This document shows, in pieces, positions 1-8,214 of a stretch of 64,000 nt of DNA; positions within the stretch are counted from its first letter, which is position 1, and each line of letters opens with the position of its first letter. Made by a program: the position numbers and the translations under genes. The notes beneath the pieces were generated by a model, which was given only the letters and a program-made list of their open reading frames with translations, was not told where the DNA came from and ran no database searches. This DNA is from Paraglaciecola sp. T6c. Lineage in GTDB: Bacteria > Pseudomonadota > Gammaproteobacteria > Enterobacterales > Alteromonadaceae. The stretch covers positions 62,001 through 126,000 of the forward strand of contig NC_008228.1 in NCBI RefSeq assembly GCF_000014225.1, given 5' to 3'.

Positions 1-912
1 GTCGTCTAATTTATCCATCAACTCAGGCGGCCTAGTTAATGCGTATTCTATGCTTTCTTCAATTTTTTCAGCATCGGTAACATTAATAAAATGCGGCTTA
101 GGATGCTCATTTTTCATGGTCACCACAGGTTTGTTCAACATTAAAAACTCAACCAGCATAGATGAATTATCCCCAAGCATTAAGTCAGCCTCGAGCATTA
201 ATGGCATGGCATTATCGGTTTCGATAAAAGTTAAATTCTCATGTTGAGCGGCTTTATAGGCATCCACCGTACTTTGTGCCATTTTAGGATGGAAGGTCAC
301 TAACCAACGCCATTTAGTATCTTGAGATAAGCGCTTAATGGTTGGCAAAAGCGCTTCGGCTTGAGACATTCGAGGAGAAAATGTGGATGAAAATAACACC
401 ACTGGGCGCTCGTCCCTTTGTGCTGTTGTGTTAGCGGCAGCGTCCTTCTCAGCAACCATTGAACGATCAAAAAACGGGTCCATTTTACAAAACCCTGTTT
501 CGACTACTTTGAAGAACTGATGCTTTTGCTCCAGTAATTTGAATGTGTCGGTCATTGATGGCCCATGCGTACAATACAAATCAAAACAATCTCGAATAAT
601 AAACGAATAGTTCAAACCGTCTTTTTTACGAGTTTTAAAACCAATGAAGCCATGGCGGACACAGACTTTCAAGCCAGGGATAAATGACGGAATCATATTA
701 CCAGGAACAAATACGGCAATAGGGTGAAAATCAATGACGGCCTGAACATCAGGTAGTTGCGTTTCATGGGGCTTGAAATAAGCTCTGTTGACGTTGTTAC
801 CTTCTACAAACCAAGCGACGGTATCGCCTCTTCTTTGAATTTCGTCCTGCAAGGGGCGCAGTATTTGAAATGCATAATTTTCGGAGATGTAAAAAAGGTA
901 ATGTTTTGCCAT
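1..912 (-). CDS. CDP-glycerol glycerophosphotransferase-like protein (3' end outside window)
   Basis: Continuous minus-strand frame of 304 codons that starts with ATG at 912 (MAKHYLFYISENYAF) and runs off the window edge, so the C-terminus is missing. The segment near the open end, GDNSSMLVEFLMLNKPVV, resembles the donor-site region of the TagB/TagF-like CDP-glycerol:polyol glycerophosphotransferase superfamily (GT-B fold), in which an S-S-x-x-x-E-F run is typical. A cytoplasmic role in transferring a glycerophosphate-like or sugar unit to a surface polymer is inferred from family and from the LPS genes that follow. It lies downstream of coaD on the same strand. The substrate cannot be told from sequence. 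Confidence 0.72.
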   Translation of the reverse strand, partial: MAKHYLFYISENYAFQILRPLQDEIQRRGDTVAWFVEGNNVNRAYFKPHETQLPDVQAVIDFHPIAVFVPGNMIPSFIPGLKVCVRHGFIGFKTRKKDGLNYSFIIRDCFDLYCTHGPSMTDTFKLLEQKHQFFKVVETGFCKMDPFFDRSMVAEKDAAANTTAQRDERPVVLFSSTFSPRMSQAEALLPTIKRLSQDTKWRWLVTFHPKMAQSTVDAYKAAQHENLTFIETDNAMPLMLEADLMLGDNSSMLVEFLMLNKPVVTMKNEHPKPHFINVTDAEKIEESIEYALTRPPELMDKLDD

Positions 913-1016
913 GGTTTCTCAATTGTATTGTTAATGACGCGCTTAGAGGATAAGCGCGCGATGGTATATTACTTTGCTGTTCTCGCTCTGTTTGATGCAA
1001 CAAAAGCGAGTATAGG

Positions 1017-1547
<531 letters not shown>

Positions 1548-2951
1548 TTACCAGCGGTAAAATGCACTTACTCGTTTAAATTGTTCGCCAAAACGATCTT
1601 CACCTACATCAAGATCAATACCCCAGAAACCGTATTGTGTCGCGTAACTATAACGCACCGTTAATTCCTTGAATGCTTGTTCCGTGTTTGAGTTCATGTC
1701 GCTATCTGCACTTCTGAATGTGATATCAATAACCTGATCAGACGCAAATTTCCAATTCATGTTGACCGAATGCGTTGTCTTTTGAACCTGATCTTGGGAA
1801 GCAAAAAGATCGCTCGCCCAATGACCAAGTGATAAGCCTTCATTGGTGTAACCTGTGGTGTAGAAGCTGGATTGGTAGAAAAGCTCGTCTAAGCGAGTGA
1901 ATTCATATCGCAAAGACAGGTTGTTGGTTACCATAGGGAAATAGACCCCAAAAGCAAGGGCTTTGTCATCTGCTTCTTGATCCTTGCTTTCAGGAGCGTG
2001 GTCAAAGGCAATCTCGCCATAAAGAGATACAGGGAAAGCGAAGGGTAAATTAATTTTACTGGAAATTGCCGTTTTCTGATCGCTTGCTAACGCTTGAGGA
2101 TAAAGTTCAGGTGTTTTATCTTCACCTGAGGGGCTGAATAAATCTTGGAAAGCATCACCAACACTCAAGTTGTTATTCGCTCCAGCATATTTCAGGGTGC
2201 GGCTGTAGCCTATGGTCCACGCTTCAACAGGGGATACACTCAAGTGAAAGCCTAATAGATTGGGTTCACCACTGAACAATTCACCTTGTTGGCTAACGCC
2301 CAGCGTATCTTCAAGCTTCGAATAAAACAGCTCATATCGGATACCCCAATCTGTGATAGGGGTGGCGTTACTCACAGTAACAGACAGGCTTGGCTCGGCG
2401 TTGGTACTACTTAATAAAGCTGAATCTTGCATTGGCGATAACCAGTGTTCTCGGTAACCCGCTTCGATTTGTGCGTACTCATAACCAAAGGCGACATGGG
2501 TGTTATACAATATGGCATCTTCGCCATCAGCATACAAGGCACCGCCTGCCACATAGGCATAAGGTGAGATAAAAGCCACGCCAGAAGCCGAGATTTGGTA
2601 GCTGGAGTCGCGTTTAATACCTCTTTGATTCGGCACAGGGCTGCTTTCATCGTCACCTGCCGATATTGATGCGCTCACATGGGTTAACGCTAACGTATCT
2701 TTAAACCGGGCTAAATAAGCGTCAACCGAGCGGTGAAGCTCAGGAAATCGTGTGGCAATAAGTTTGTTGCGGCGCATAATATCAACCGCTTTGTACGGCT
2801 TGGTAAGGGGTGCCCCAGGGGTCAGTGCCATGACTTTTTCTATCTGAGATTCAATTTCAGGTGAAATTTGTAGCGGAAGGTAGGGGGAAAGTCCTTTCGC
2901 CCATCCTTGTGACGCGACTAGCAAAAAGCCGATTACCCAATAACGTGACAT
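1548..2951 (-). CDS. Uncharacterised outer-membrane beta-barrel protein
   Basis: A 467-residue protein with a short signal peptide (positively charged start, hydrophobic to about residue 18, AKG). Next comes a small segment with YLPLQISPEIESQIEKVMALT, then a long region rich in alternating hydrophobic/polar strands with Gly, Tyr, Ser and Asp. It ends in an aromatic residue (AFYRW), as outer-membrane barrels usually do. The N-terminal segment recalls proteins found beside capsule/LPS genes (Wzi-like), but I cannot assign a family firmly. It lies 48 nt upstream of coaD on the same strand and may be cotranscribed. An envelope role is inferred from the barrel signature and the LPS context. Confidence 0.72.
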   Translation of the reverse strand: MSRYWVIGFLLVASQGWAKGLSPYLPLQISPEIESQIEKVMALTPGAPLTKPYKAVDIMRRNKLIATRFPELHRSVDAYLARFKDTLALTHVSASISAGDDESSPVPNQRGIKRDSSYQISASGVAFISPYAYVAGGALYADGEDAILYNTHVAFGYEYAQIEAGYREHWLSPMQDSALLSSTNAEPSLSVTVSNATPITDWGIRYELFYSKLEDTLGVSQQGELFSGEPNLLGFHLSVSPVEAWTIGYSRTLKYAGANNNLSVGDAFQDLFSPSGEDKTPELYPQALASDQKTAISSKINLPFAFPVSLYGEIAFDHAPESKDQEADDKALAFGVYFPMVTNNLSLRYEFTRLDELFYQSSFYTTGYTNEGLSLGHWASDLFASQDQVQKTTHSVNMNWKFASDQVIDITFRSADSDMNSNTEQAFKELTVRYSYATQYGFWGIDLDVGEDRFGEQFKRVSAFYRW

Positions 2952-3077
2952 GTATTATTTCATTCCAAAACGGCAGGTGACAAAAAATCGAGTGTAACAA
3001 TTCAAGATTAAATTGTATTGTGCTTTGTAATGAGTATTCACCAGATCAATCAGTGATGTCGTCACAGGTTGCCTTCA

Positions 3078-3797
3078 TTAAGCTGGCTCACCGTAGGCGG
3101 ACAGCAAAACTTGCCAATTTTGCTCATTGAAATGGAAGGTTTGTTGTTTGGCTTGCTCTTTATGCAATGAGCGTAAGAGTCGGTCTAAATTAGCTTTTTT
3201 CCAATTATTGCTAGCATGTATGGCACATTTATCAAAATCGATAAGCCAAATTTTACCTGCACCATCGAGCATAACATTGTGAATGTTTAAGTCGTGATGA
3301 TATACATTGTGATCATGAAATTGGCGAATGCAGGTGCCAATGGCTTGCCAAGTGGTTTGAGGTTGCGGCGCTTCACATAAATGGCTAAACATATCTTGGC
3401 TATTGGGAATACGCTTTATAATGATGTCGCCTCGGTACATCACATTGTGTCGTGTTACTTGTGCTGCGACAGGCTCAGGTACGGGCAAACCAAGACTGTG
3501 CATCTGTTCTAGAAGAGTAAACTCGCGCCATGCTCTCGTGCGTGACAGACCTCTAAAAAGATAGCTGTCTTCAATTAACTTGCCGATTAAGCCACCGCGT
3601 CGATAATGGCGCAAAACATATTCGTTATTTTTATGCCTAAAAAAATACGTTGTGCCGCGTCCGGTAGCACTGCCGGTTAATTGCTGTTTCGATTGCCAGT
3701 AGTGACCATCAAAAATATGCAAATCAGGGGCTGCGAATATTTCAGCATCAAATATAATGGTGCTGCGCTCTTTAGATGTTTGCTGAATGTTTGGCAT
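3078..3797 (-). CDS. kdkA: 3-deoxy-D-manno-octulosonic acid (Kdo) kinase
   Basis: Phosphorylates Kdo attached to lipid A, using ATP, at the inner face of the cytoplasmic membrane. The 239-residue protein has the family's N-terminal GRGTTYFF and VLRHYRRGGL segments, the DSYLFRGLSRTRAWREFTLL stretch, and the protein-kinase-like catalytic HHDLNIHNVMLD and metal-binding IDFDKC motifs. These match KdkA of Haemophilus and Vibrio. Its presence beside waaA suggests an inner core with a single phosphorylated Kdo, as in those genera; that is inference. No strong ribosome-binding site is visible before the ATG at 3797. Confidence 0.93.
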   Translation of the reverse strand: MPNIQQTSKERSTIIFDAEIFAAPDLHIFDGHYWQSKQQLTGSATGRGTTYFFRHKNNEYVLRHYRRGGLIGKLIEDSYLFRGLSRTRAWREFTLLEQMHSLGLPVPEPVAAQVTRHNVMYRGDIIIKRIPNSQDMFSHLCEAPQPQTTWQAIGTCIRQFHDHNVYHHDLNIHNVMLDGAGKIWLIDFDKCAIHASNNWKKANLDRLLRSLHKEQAKQQTFHFNEQNWQVLLSAYGEPA

Positions 3798-3950
3798 TTA
3801 ACACGATGTAATTGCAAAATTTGGCTTAGTGTATACCTGTATCGCTGATGAATGCGAGCTTCTACACCCATGGCTCGCGCCAAATGTGTAACGATTGATT
3901 CTGAATAAATGCATAACAATTAATTTTAAATAAGTGAGTACCCATTAACT

Positions 3951-5027
3951 ATGGAAAATGATGTGACGAAAACCAGTAAGCAAGATGAAGTTGAGTTGAT
4001 TCTGGGAAATTCGAATTCCAATTTTTCGGGTGTGACTTCAACCATGTTGCAGGTCATGTCTTATCAACAAAAGTTGATTAATTTGCGTGTCATGGGTAAG
4101 CATTTTTTACCTGATCAGAGTCAAGCTATGACATTCTGGCAGGTGGTGAAGATGTGTCGTAAGCCGCTGAGCAATGGTAAGTACCGTGTTTTTCATGCTC
4201 GCCGTGTAGATGAAATGATCCAAGCTGTGCTGTTGAAATATGTATTCGGTGCCAAAATAAAAATGGTCTTCAGTTCTGCTGCTCAGCGCTTTCGTTCAGG
4301 CTCTACCTTATGGTTAACCCGCAAAATGGACGCTGTGGTGGCCATTAGTCAGTCATCAGCAAAGTATTTGGCTGAGCCACCCGATGCGATTATTCCTCAC
4401 GGTATTCAAATTGAGAACTTCGCCCCAGCTCCGAACAAAGGGCAAGCATGGCAGGATTTAGGCTATGGTGGAAAATACGGTATCGGTATTTTAGGCCGTG
4501 TGCGCAAACAAAAAGGTGTTCATCTGTTCGTCGATGCGTGCATCGAAGTGCTGCCGAAATACCCGGACTACACAGCGGTTGTAGTGGGGGCTATCTCATC
4601 TAGTCATCAAGAATTTGTTGATGAATTAAAAGCAAAAATCGATAAAGCAGGTTTGAGCGAGCGTATCATCTTTACTGGTGAACTGCCGTTTGAGCGCATT
4701 CCGCCCATTTTTAGTGCTTTATCTATGGTATCTGCGTTGAGCGACAATGAAGGCTTTGGTTTAACTGTACTTGAAGCCATGAGTTGCAGTGCTGCGGTGT
4801 TAGCGACGCAAGCAGGCGCGTGGGAAGAGATCATTCGCGAAGACATAGATGGCCACGTAGTGCCTGTGAATGATTTACCCGCGGTGACAGCAAAAATGGA
4901 TTCACTACTATCAGATCCAGAAAAATTGAAACAAAAAGGCTTAGCTGGCCGTGAACGGGTATTGGCTCATTACACGGTAGAGCGGGAAGCGAAAGCCTTG
5001 GTTGATTTGTTTAAAGGGTTGCAATAG
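3951..5027 (+). CDS. Family 4 glycosyltransferase, probable LPS core
   Basis: A 358-residue GT-B fold enzyme. The C-terminal Rossmann half is clear: a GILGRVRKQKGVHLFVDA donor-domain entry and the EGFGLTVLEAMSC segment carrying the E-x7-E signature of GT4 enzymes. The N-terminal half (VFHARRVDEMIQAVLL) resembles the WaaG-like/RfaG group. It is divergent from kdkA and convergent with waaA, whose stop lies 6 nt away, so it sits inside an LPS inner-core locus. Transfer of a heptose or hexose to the Kdo-lipid A core is inferred; donor and acceptor are not readable from sequence. Confidence 0.85.
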   Translation: MENDVTKTSKQDEVELILGNSNSNFSGVTSTMLQVMSYQQKLINLRVMGKHFLPDQSQAMTFWQVVKMCRKPLSNGKYRVFHARRVDEMIQAVLLKYVFGAKIKMVFSSAAQRFRSGSTLWLTRKMDAVVAISQSSAKYLAEPPDAIIPHGIQIENFAPAPNKGQAWQDLGYGGKYGIGILGRVRKQKGVHLFVDACIEVLPKYPDYTAVVVGAISSSHQEFVDELKAKIDKAGLSERIIFTGELPFERIPPIFSALSMVSALSDNEGFGLTVLEAMSCSAAVLATQAGAWEEIIREDIDGHVVPVNDLPAVTAKMDSLLSDPEKLKQKGLAGRERVLAHYTVEREAKALVDLFKGLQ

Positions 5028-5033
5028 CACTCG

Positions 5034-6350
5034 TTAATGATTGCTCATAGCAAATCCTAACGCCTGCAACGTGGCGCTAACAGCGCCACTGTTTTCCTGT
5101 AAAACTTGTTTTCCTGCTTTGCCTGCATGTTTACGTAGTGTCTCATTCCTTAACCACAGCATGACTTTTTGGCTTATTTGTTCTGGGGTATTAGCTTCGA
5201 ATAACGCGCCATTGTCACTGAGCACTTGGCATATTGCTGGGTTGTTATACCGGTGCACTCCCATCAATATGGGGACTTCAAAGGCCGCAGGTTCAAGGGC
5301 GTTATGCCCGCCTCTATCTGCAATACTGCCCCCTACAAAGGCAATTGTAGCCAGAGCATACAAGGCTTGCAGTTTGCCCATTTCATCAACTAGCAAGACT
5401 TGGGTGTCTGTATCACAAGGCCTTTCGTCAGAGCTTCGCAGGCTGCATAAGCCACTTAATTTACATATCTGATAGACATCGTCAAAACGCTGGGGGTGGC
5501 GAGGTACTATGATAAGCAGTGCGTCAGGAATGTGTTGCAGAATTAATTTGTGAGCATCAAGGAGTACATCTTCTTCTGGAGCGTGAGAGCTACCAGCGAC
5601 AATAATCGGCCGACTTGCAATATTGAACATCTGAGAAAATTCTTTGGCCTGCTGGTGAGCTTCGGGACGAGCAGGCTGCTCAAACTTAATATTATTGGTC
5701 AGTACCAACGTTTGCTCAGGAGCATGGAGTTGCTGGTAGTTGTGGTAGTCGCGCTCTCCTTGGGCGCAAACTTTATGTAATTTATGCAGCATGGGGCTAA
5801 AAAGAGCCGATATTTTGGCATATGTGCGCATAGAGCTGTCAGTCATACGTGCATTAATCACCGACACGGGAATATTTAGACGCCAACATTGGTCGATCAT
5901 ATTCGGCCAAAGCTCCACTTCAGTAATGATGACGTGAGTGGGCGCGGCTTGCTTAAGGATGCGGCGCATCATCCATGGAATATCGATTGGCAAATAGCAA
6001 TGAGTGATTGAGTCGTTGAATAAGTCGGTCGCTTGCTTTGCACCAGTCGCCGTTGTAGTAGTAATAGTGACAGGTATCTCAGGTTGAAATTGGCGAATTC
6101 TTTTAATGACATTGGCAGCGGCAACCACCTCACCTACTGACACACAATGAAAGAGCAACCCACCAGTTTTTGCCGTGCATATATTCACACCAAAGCGTTG
6201 GATCCGAGCCCAAGGCGTGGTAGGTTTTTTCGTCAAGTATTGATAACAAAAATGTAAAAACACAAAGGGTAACAAAATACACAACAGCAAGGTGTATCCC
6301 CACAGGCTGTAATTTTCTTTTGCTTTAGGAGTGAAAGTGGACTTCATCAT
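5034..6350 (-). CDS. waaA: 3-deoxy-D-manno-octulosonic-acid (Kdo) transferase
   Basis: Transfers Kdo from CMP-Kdo to lipid A precursor at the inner membrane, essential for LPS. The 438-residue protein has an N-terminal membrane anchor (about residues 18-40, LWGYTLLLCILLPFVFLHF), the FHCVSVGEVVAA motif with the catalytic Glu, ITEVELWPN, and the donor-site segments VGGSIADRGGHNALEPAAF and ILMGVHRYNN. All are diagnostic for WaaA/KdtA. The N-terminal extension is slightly long. Together with KdkA it predicts a Kdo-phosphate inner core. Tail-to-tail with the glycosyltransferase. Confidence 0.96.
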   Translation of the reverse strand: MMKSTFTPKAKENYSLWGYTLLLCILLPFVFLHFCYQYLTKKPTTPWARIQRFGVNICTAKTGGLLFHCVSVGEVVAAANVIKRIRQFQPEIPVTITTTTATGAKQATDLFNDSITHCYLPIDIPWMMRRILKQAAPTHVIITEVELWPNMIDQCWRLNIPVSVINARMTDSSMRTYAKISALFSPMLHKLHKVCAQGERDYHNYQQLHAPEQTLVLTNNIKFEQPARPEAHQQAKEFSQMFNIASRPIIVAGSSHAPEEDVLLDAHKLILQHIPDALLIIVPRHPQRFDDVYQICKLSGLCSLRSSDERPCDTDTQVLLVDEMGKLQALYALATIAFVGGSIADRGGHNALEPAAFEVPILMGVHRYNNPAICQVLSDNGALFEANTPEQISQKVMLWLRNETLRKHAGKAGKQVLQENSGAVSATLQALGFAMSNH

Positions 6351-6576
6351 ACCGCCATCAATTAGATTCAGCGGGTATTTTAACAGTATTTCGTTGATTT
6401 TCGACTAAGCTTGAGACCATCAGAGCCCTCGCAATACATTGAATAGGATAAAAAATTTCCTGTAATAAAATACAATAACAAGTAATACTTACCCCATACC
6501 GTATCAAGAAGACAAGGAGTTGTGCTCCCAGTTGTTTTTTGTCGCACAAAAAATGGTATTTAATTAGGAGTGTTTT

Positions 6577-7029
6577 TTGCTAAATATCCACCGCATAGGT
6601 TTGCGCCTTATGCTCGCTCTAGTGATGCTATTTGGCGTAAATTATGCTTACGCTGAGCAATCCCAATTGCGTGTTATCGTGAATGATAACGTCAAGGTGA
6701 ATTCCTTGAGCGAGAGTAGTGTGCGTTGGATTTTTTCGATGCGTCAAACCACTTGGGAAGACGGAAGTGCGATTAAAGTCTATGTTCTTCATCAGCAAGA
6801 CCCAGCCCACCAAAATTTTTGTAAAGATGTCCTCAGCATGTTTCCTTATCAACTTGAACGAACGTGGAATAAGTTGGCTTATTCAGGCTTAGGAGAAAAA
6901 CCCACTTTGGTCAGAGATAGCCAAGAGATGATTGATATGGTGAGTCAAGAGCCCGGCGCAATAGGATACGTGCTTTCATCATCGCTACCGCCCAACCTGC
7001 ATGAATTGCACATTAGCAAGGAGGGTTAA
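6577..7029 (+). CDS. Small secreted PstS-like (phosphate-binding-like) protein
   Basis: A 150-residue protein with a signal peptide (hydrophobic residues about 8-26, cleavage near AYA-EQ). It starts with TTG at 6577, supported by a TAGGAG ribosome-binding site 6 nt upstream. The mature part (VNSLSESSVRWIFSMRQTTWEDGSAIKVYVL, later PGAIGYVLSS) resembles half of a PstS-type periplasmic binding protein, the short form often annotated 'phosphate ABC transporter substrate-binding protein'. At about 125 mature residues it is only one lobe, so classic ligand transport is doubtful. It is followed at once by an outer-membrane protein and a GGDEF-EAL enzyme, suggesting a sensory rather than a transport role (inference). 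Confidence 0.75.
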   Translation: MLNIHRIGLRLMLALVMLFGVNYAYAEQSQLRVIVNDNVKVNSLSESSVRWIFSMRQTTWEDGSAIKVYVLHQQDPAHQNFCKDVLSMFPYQLERTWNKLAYSGLGEKPTLVRDSQEMIDMVSQEPGAIGYVLSSSLPPNLHELHISKEG

Positions 7030-7030
7030 T

Positions 7031-8212
7031 ATGACCAAATCGCGCGTAATGTATCTTCTTTGTACTTTTAGCTTTTTCCTGACGAACGTAAGTCACGCAG
7101 GGGATTTCGTTTGGCACGGATTCGGCGCCCAAGGCGTCATTCAATCCAGCGATAGTAACTATATAAATGAAAGCGGTGACGTGTCGTTTAGTCTGACCGA
7201 GGTGGGACTTAATACGTCGTATCGGATCAATCAAAAACTACGGGTCTCTGCGCAGGGCATTTATATTAACGATGGCAATCGTTTTAATGAAGGGCTGCGC
7301 TTGGATTACTTATTTTTGGATTATCAATTGCTGAGCACGCAAAGTTGGAAGGTTAATGCTCATTTAGGGCGATATAAGAACTATCACTGGTTATATTCTG
7401 CCACCCGTGATGTGCCCCATACCATGCCAACCATTGTATTGCCCCAGTCCTCTTATTTTGATGCATTTCGTGACGCATCACTTGGCAGTGATGGCATTTC
7501 ACTTATCGCTCAACATCACAACAATTTAGGTGAGTGGGACATGCGTTGGAGTTACGGCAATACGTCAGTAGACCAAGAGCAAACTGAAAATTTAATGTCC
7601 GAATTTGCCACCGGTGAGTTAGAGCATGATTTTGATACGCAATTCAGTCTCTCATTTAGCCCATTTAGTTCGGGTATCGCAATGGGCGTCAGCTTGCTAA
7701 GAACAGATTTTAGCTACGACGCCGGTAGCAATGACGTATTCATTGATGGTAAAGCGAAGTTGTTTCGCCTGATGCTAAATTTAACCTACAGTGCTGAGTT
7801 TTGGGATATTAACGCCGAAGCGATGCGGGAGCGAACAGACTTTATAGGGCTGTTACCTAACGGCGGCATCAAGGATACTGCCGCTGAAGGGATATATGTA
7901 CAAGGACGTCTATTTCTTACCCCTCAAGTCACCTTGCTGGCAAGAATTGACATGTTTGATGTAGATAAAGACGATCGCTCTGGTCGGCTTTTACAGCAGA
8001 ATTCAGGGGGGACGGTGCCGGATTATTTTGCCTATCGAGATCAAATTACATTTGGCGCTTCATGGGATTTCCATGCTAACTGGCGAGTACGCGCTGAATT
8101 TCACAAAGTAAAAGGTCGTGCACGCTTAGCACCTGTGTTTATTCCCGATACGGTGACAAATGATTCTGAATATTGGGACATTTGGGCGCTGCAAGTGATT
8201 TACTGGTTTTAA
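7031..8212 (+). CDS. Outer-membrane channel/porin-like protein
   Basis: A 393-residue protein with a signal peptide (to about residue 24, VSHAGDF), then alternating barrel-like strands and a terminal aromatic (VIYWF), the usual sorting end of outer-membrane barrels. The start at 7031 (MTKSRVMYLL) is chosen over a longer in-frame start at 7001 because a strong AAGGAGGGT ribosome-binding site lies just upstream. It follows the PstS-like gene with 1 nt between stop and start, and the next gene begins 2 nt after its stop, so the three form an operon. I do not recognise a characterised porin family; function is unknown. Confidence 0.75.
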   Translation: MTKSRVMYLLCTFSFFLTNVSHAGDFVWHGFGAQGVIQSSDSNYINESGDVSFSLTEVGLNTSYRINQKLRVSAQGIYINDGNRFNEGLRLDYLFLDYQLLSTQSWKVNAHLGRYKNYHWLYSATRDVPHTMPTIVLPQSSYFDAFRDASLGSDGISLIAQHHNNLGEWDMRWSYGNTSVDQEQTENLMSEFATGELEHDFDTQFSLSFSPFSSGIAMGVSLLRTDFSYDAGSNDVFIDGKAKLFRLMLNLTYSAEFWDINAEAMRERTDFIGLLPNGGIKDTAAEGIYVQGRLFLTPQVTLLARIDMFDVDKDDRSGRLLQQNSGGTVPDYFAYRDQITFGASWDFHANWRVRAEFHKVKGRARLAPVFIPDTVTNDSEYWDIWALQVIYWF

Positions 8213-8214
8213 GC

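Noticed and set aside
2411-2656. Open frame opposite or overlapping the outer-membrane barrel gene
   Set aside because: Lies wholly inside a well-supported gene in another frame, with no ribosome-binding site or domain.
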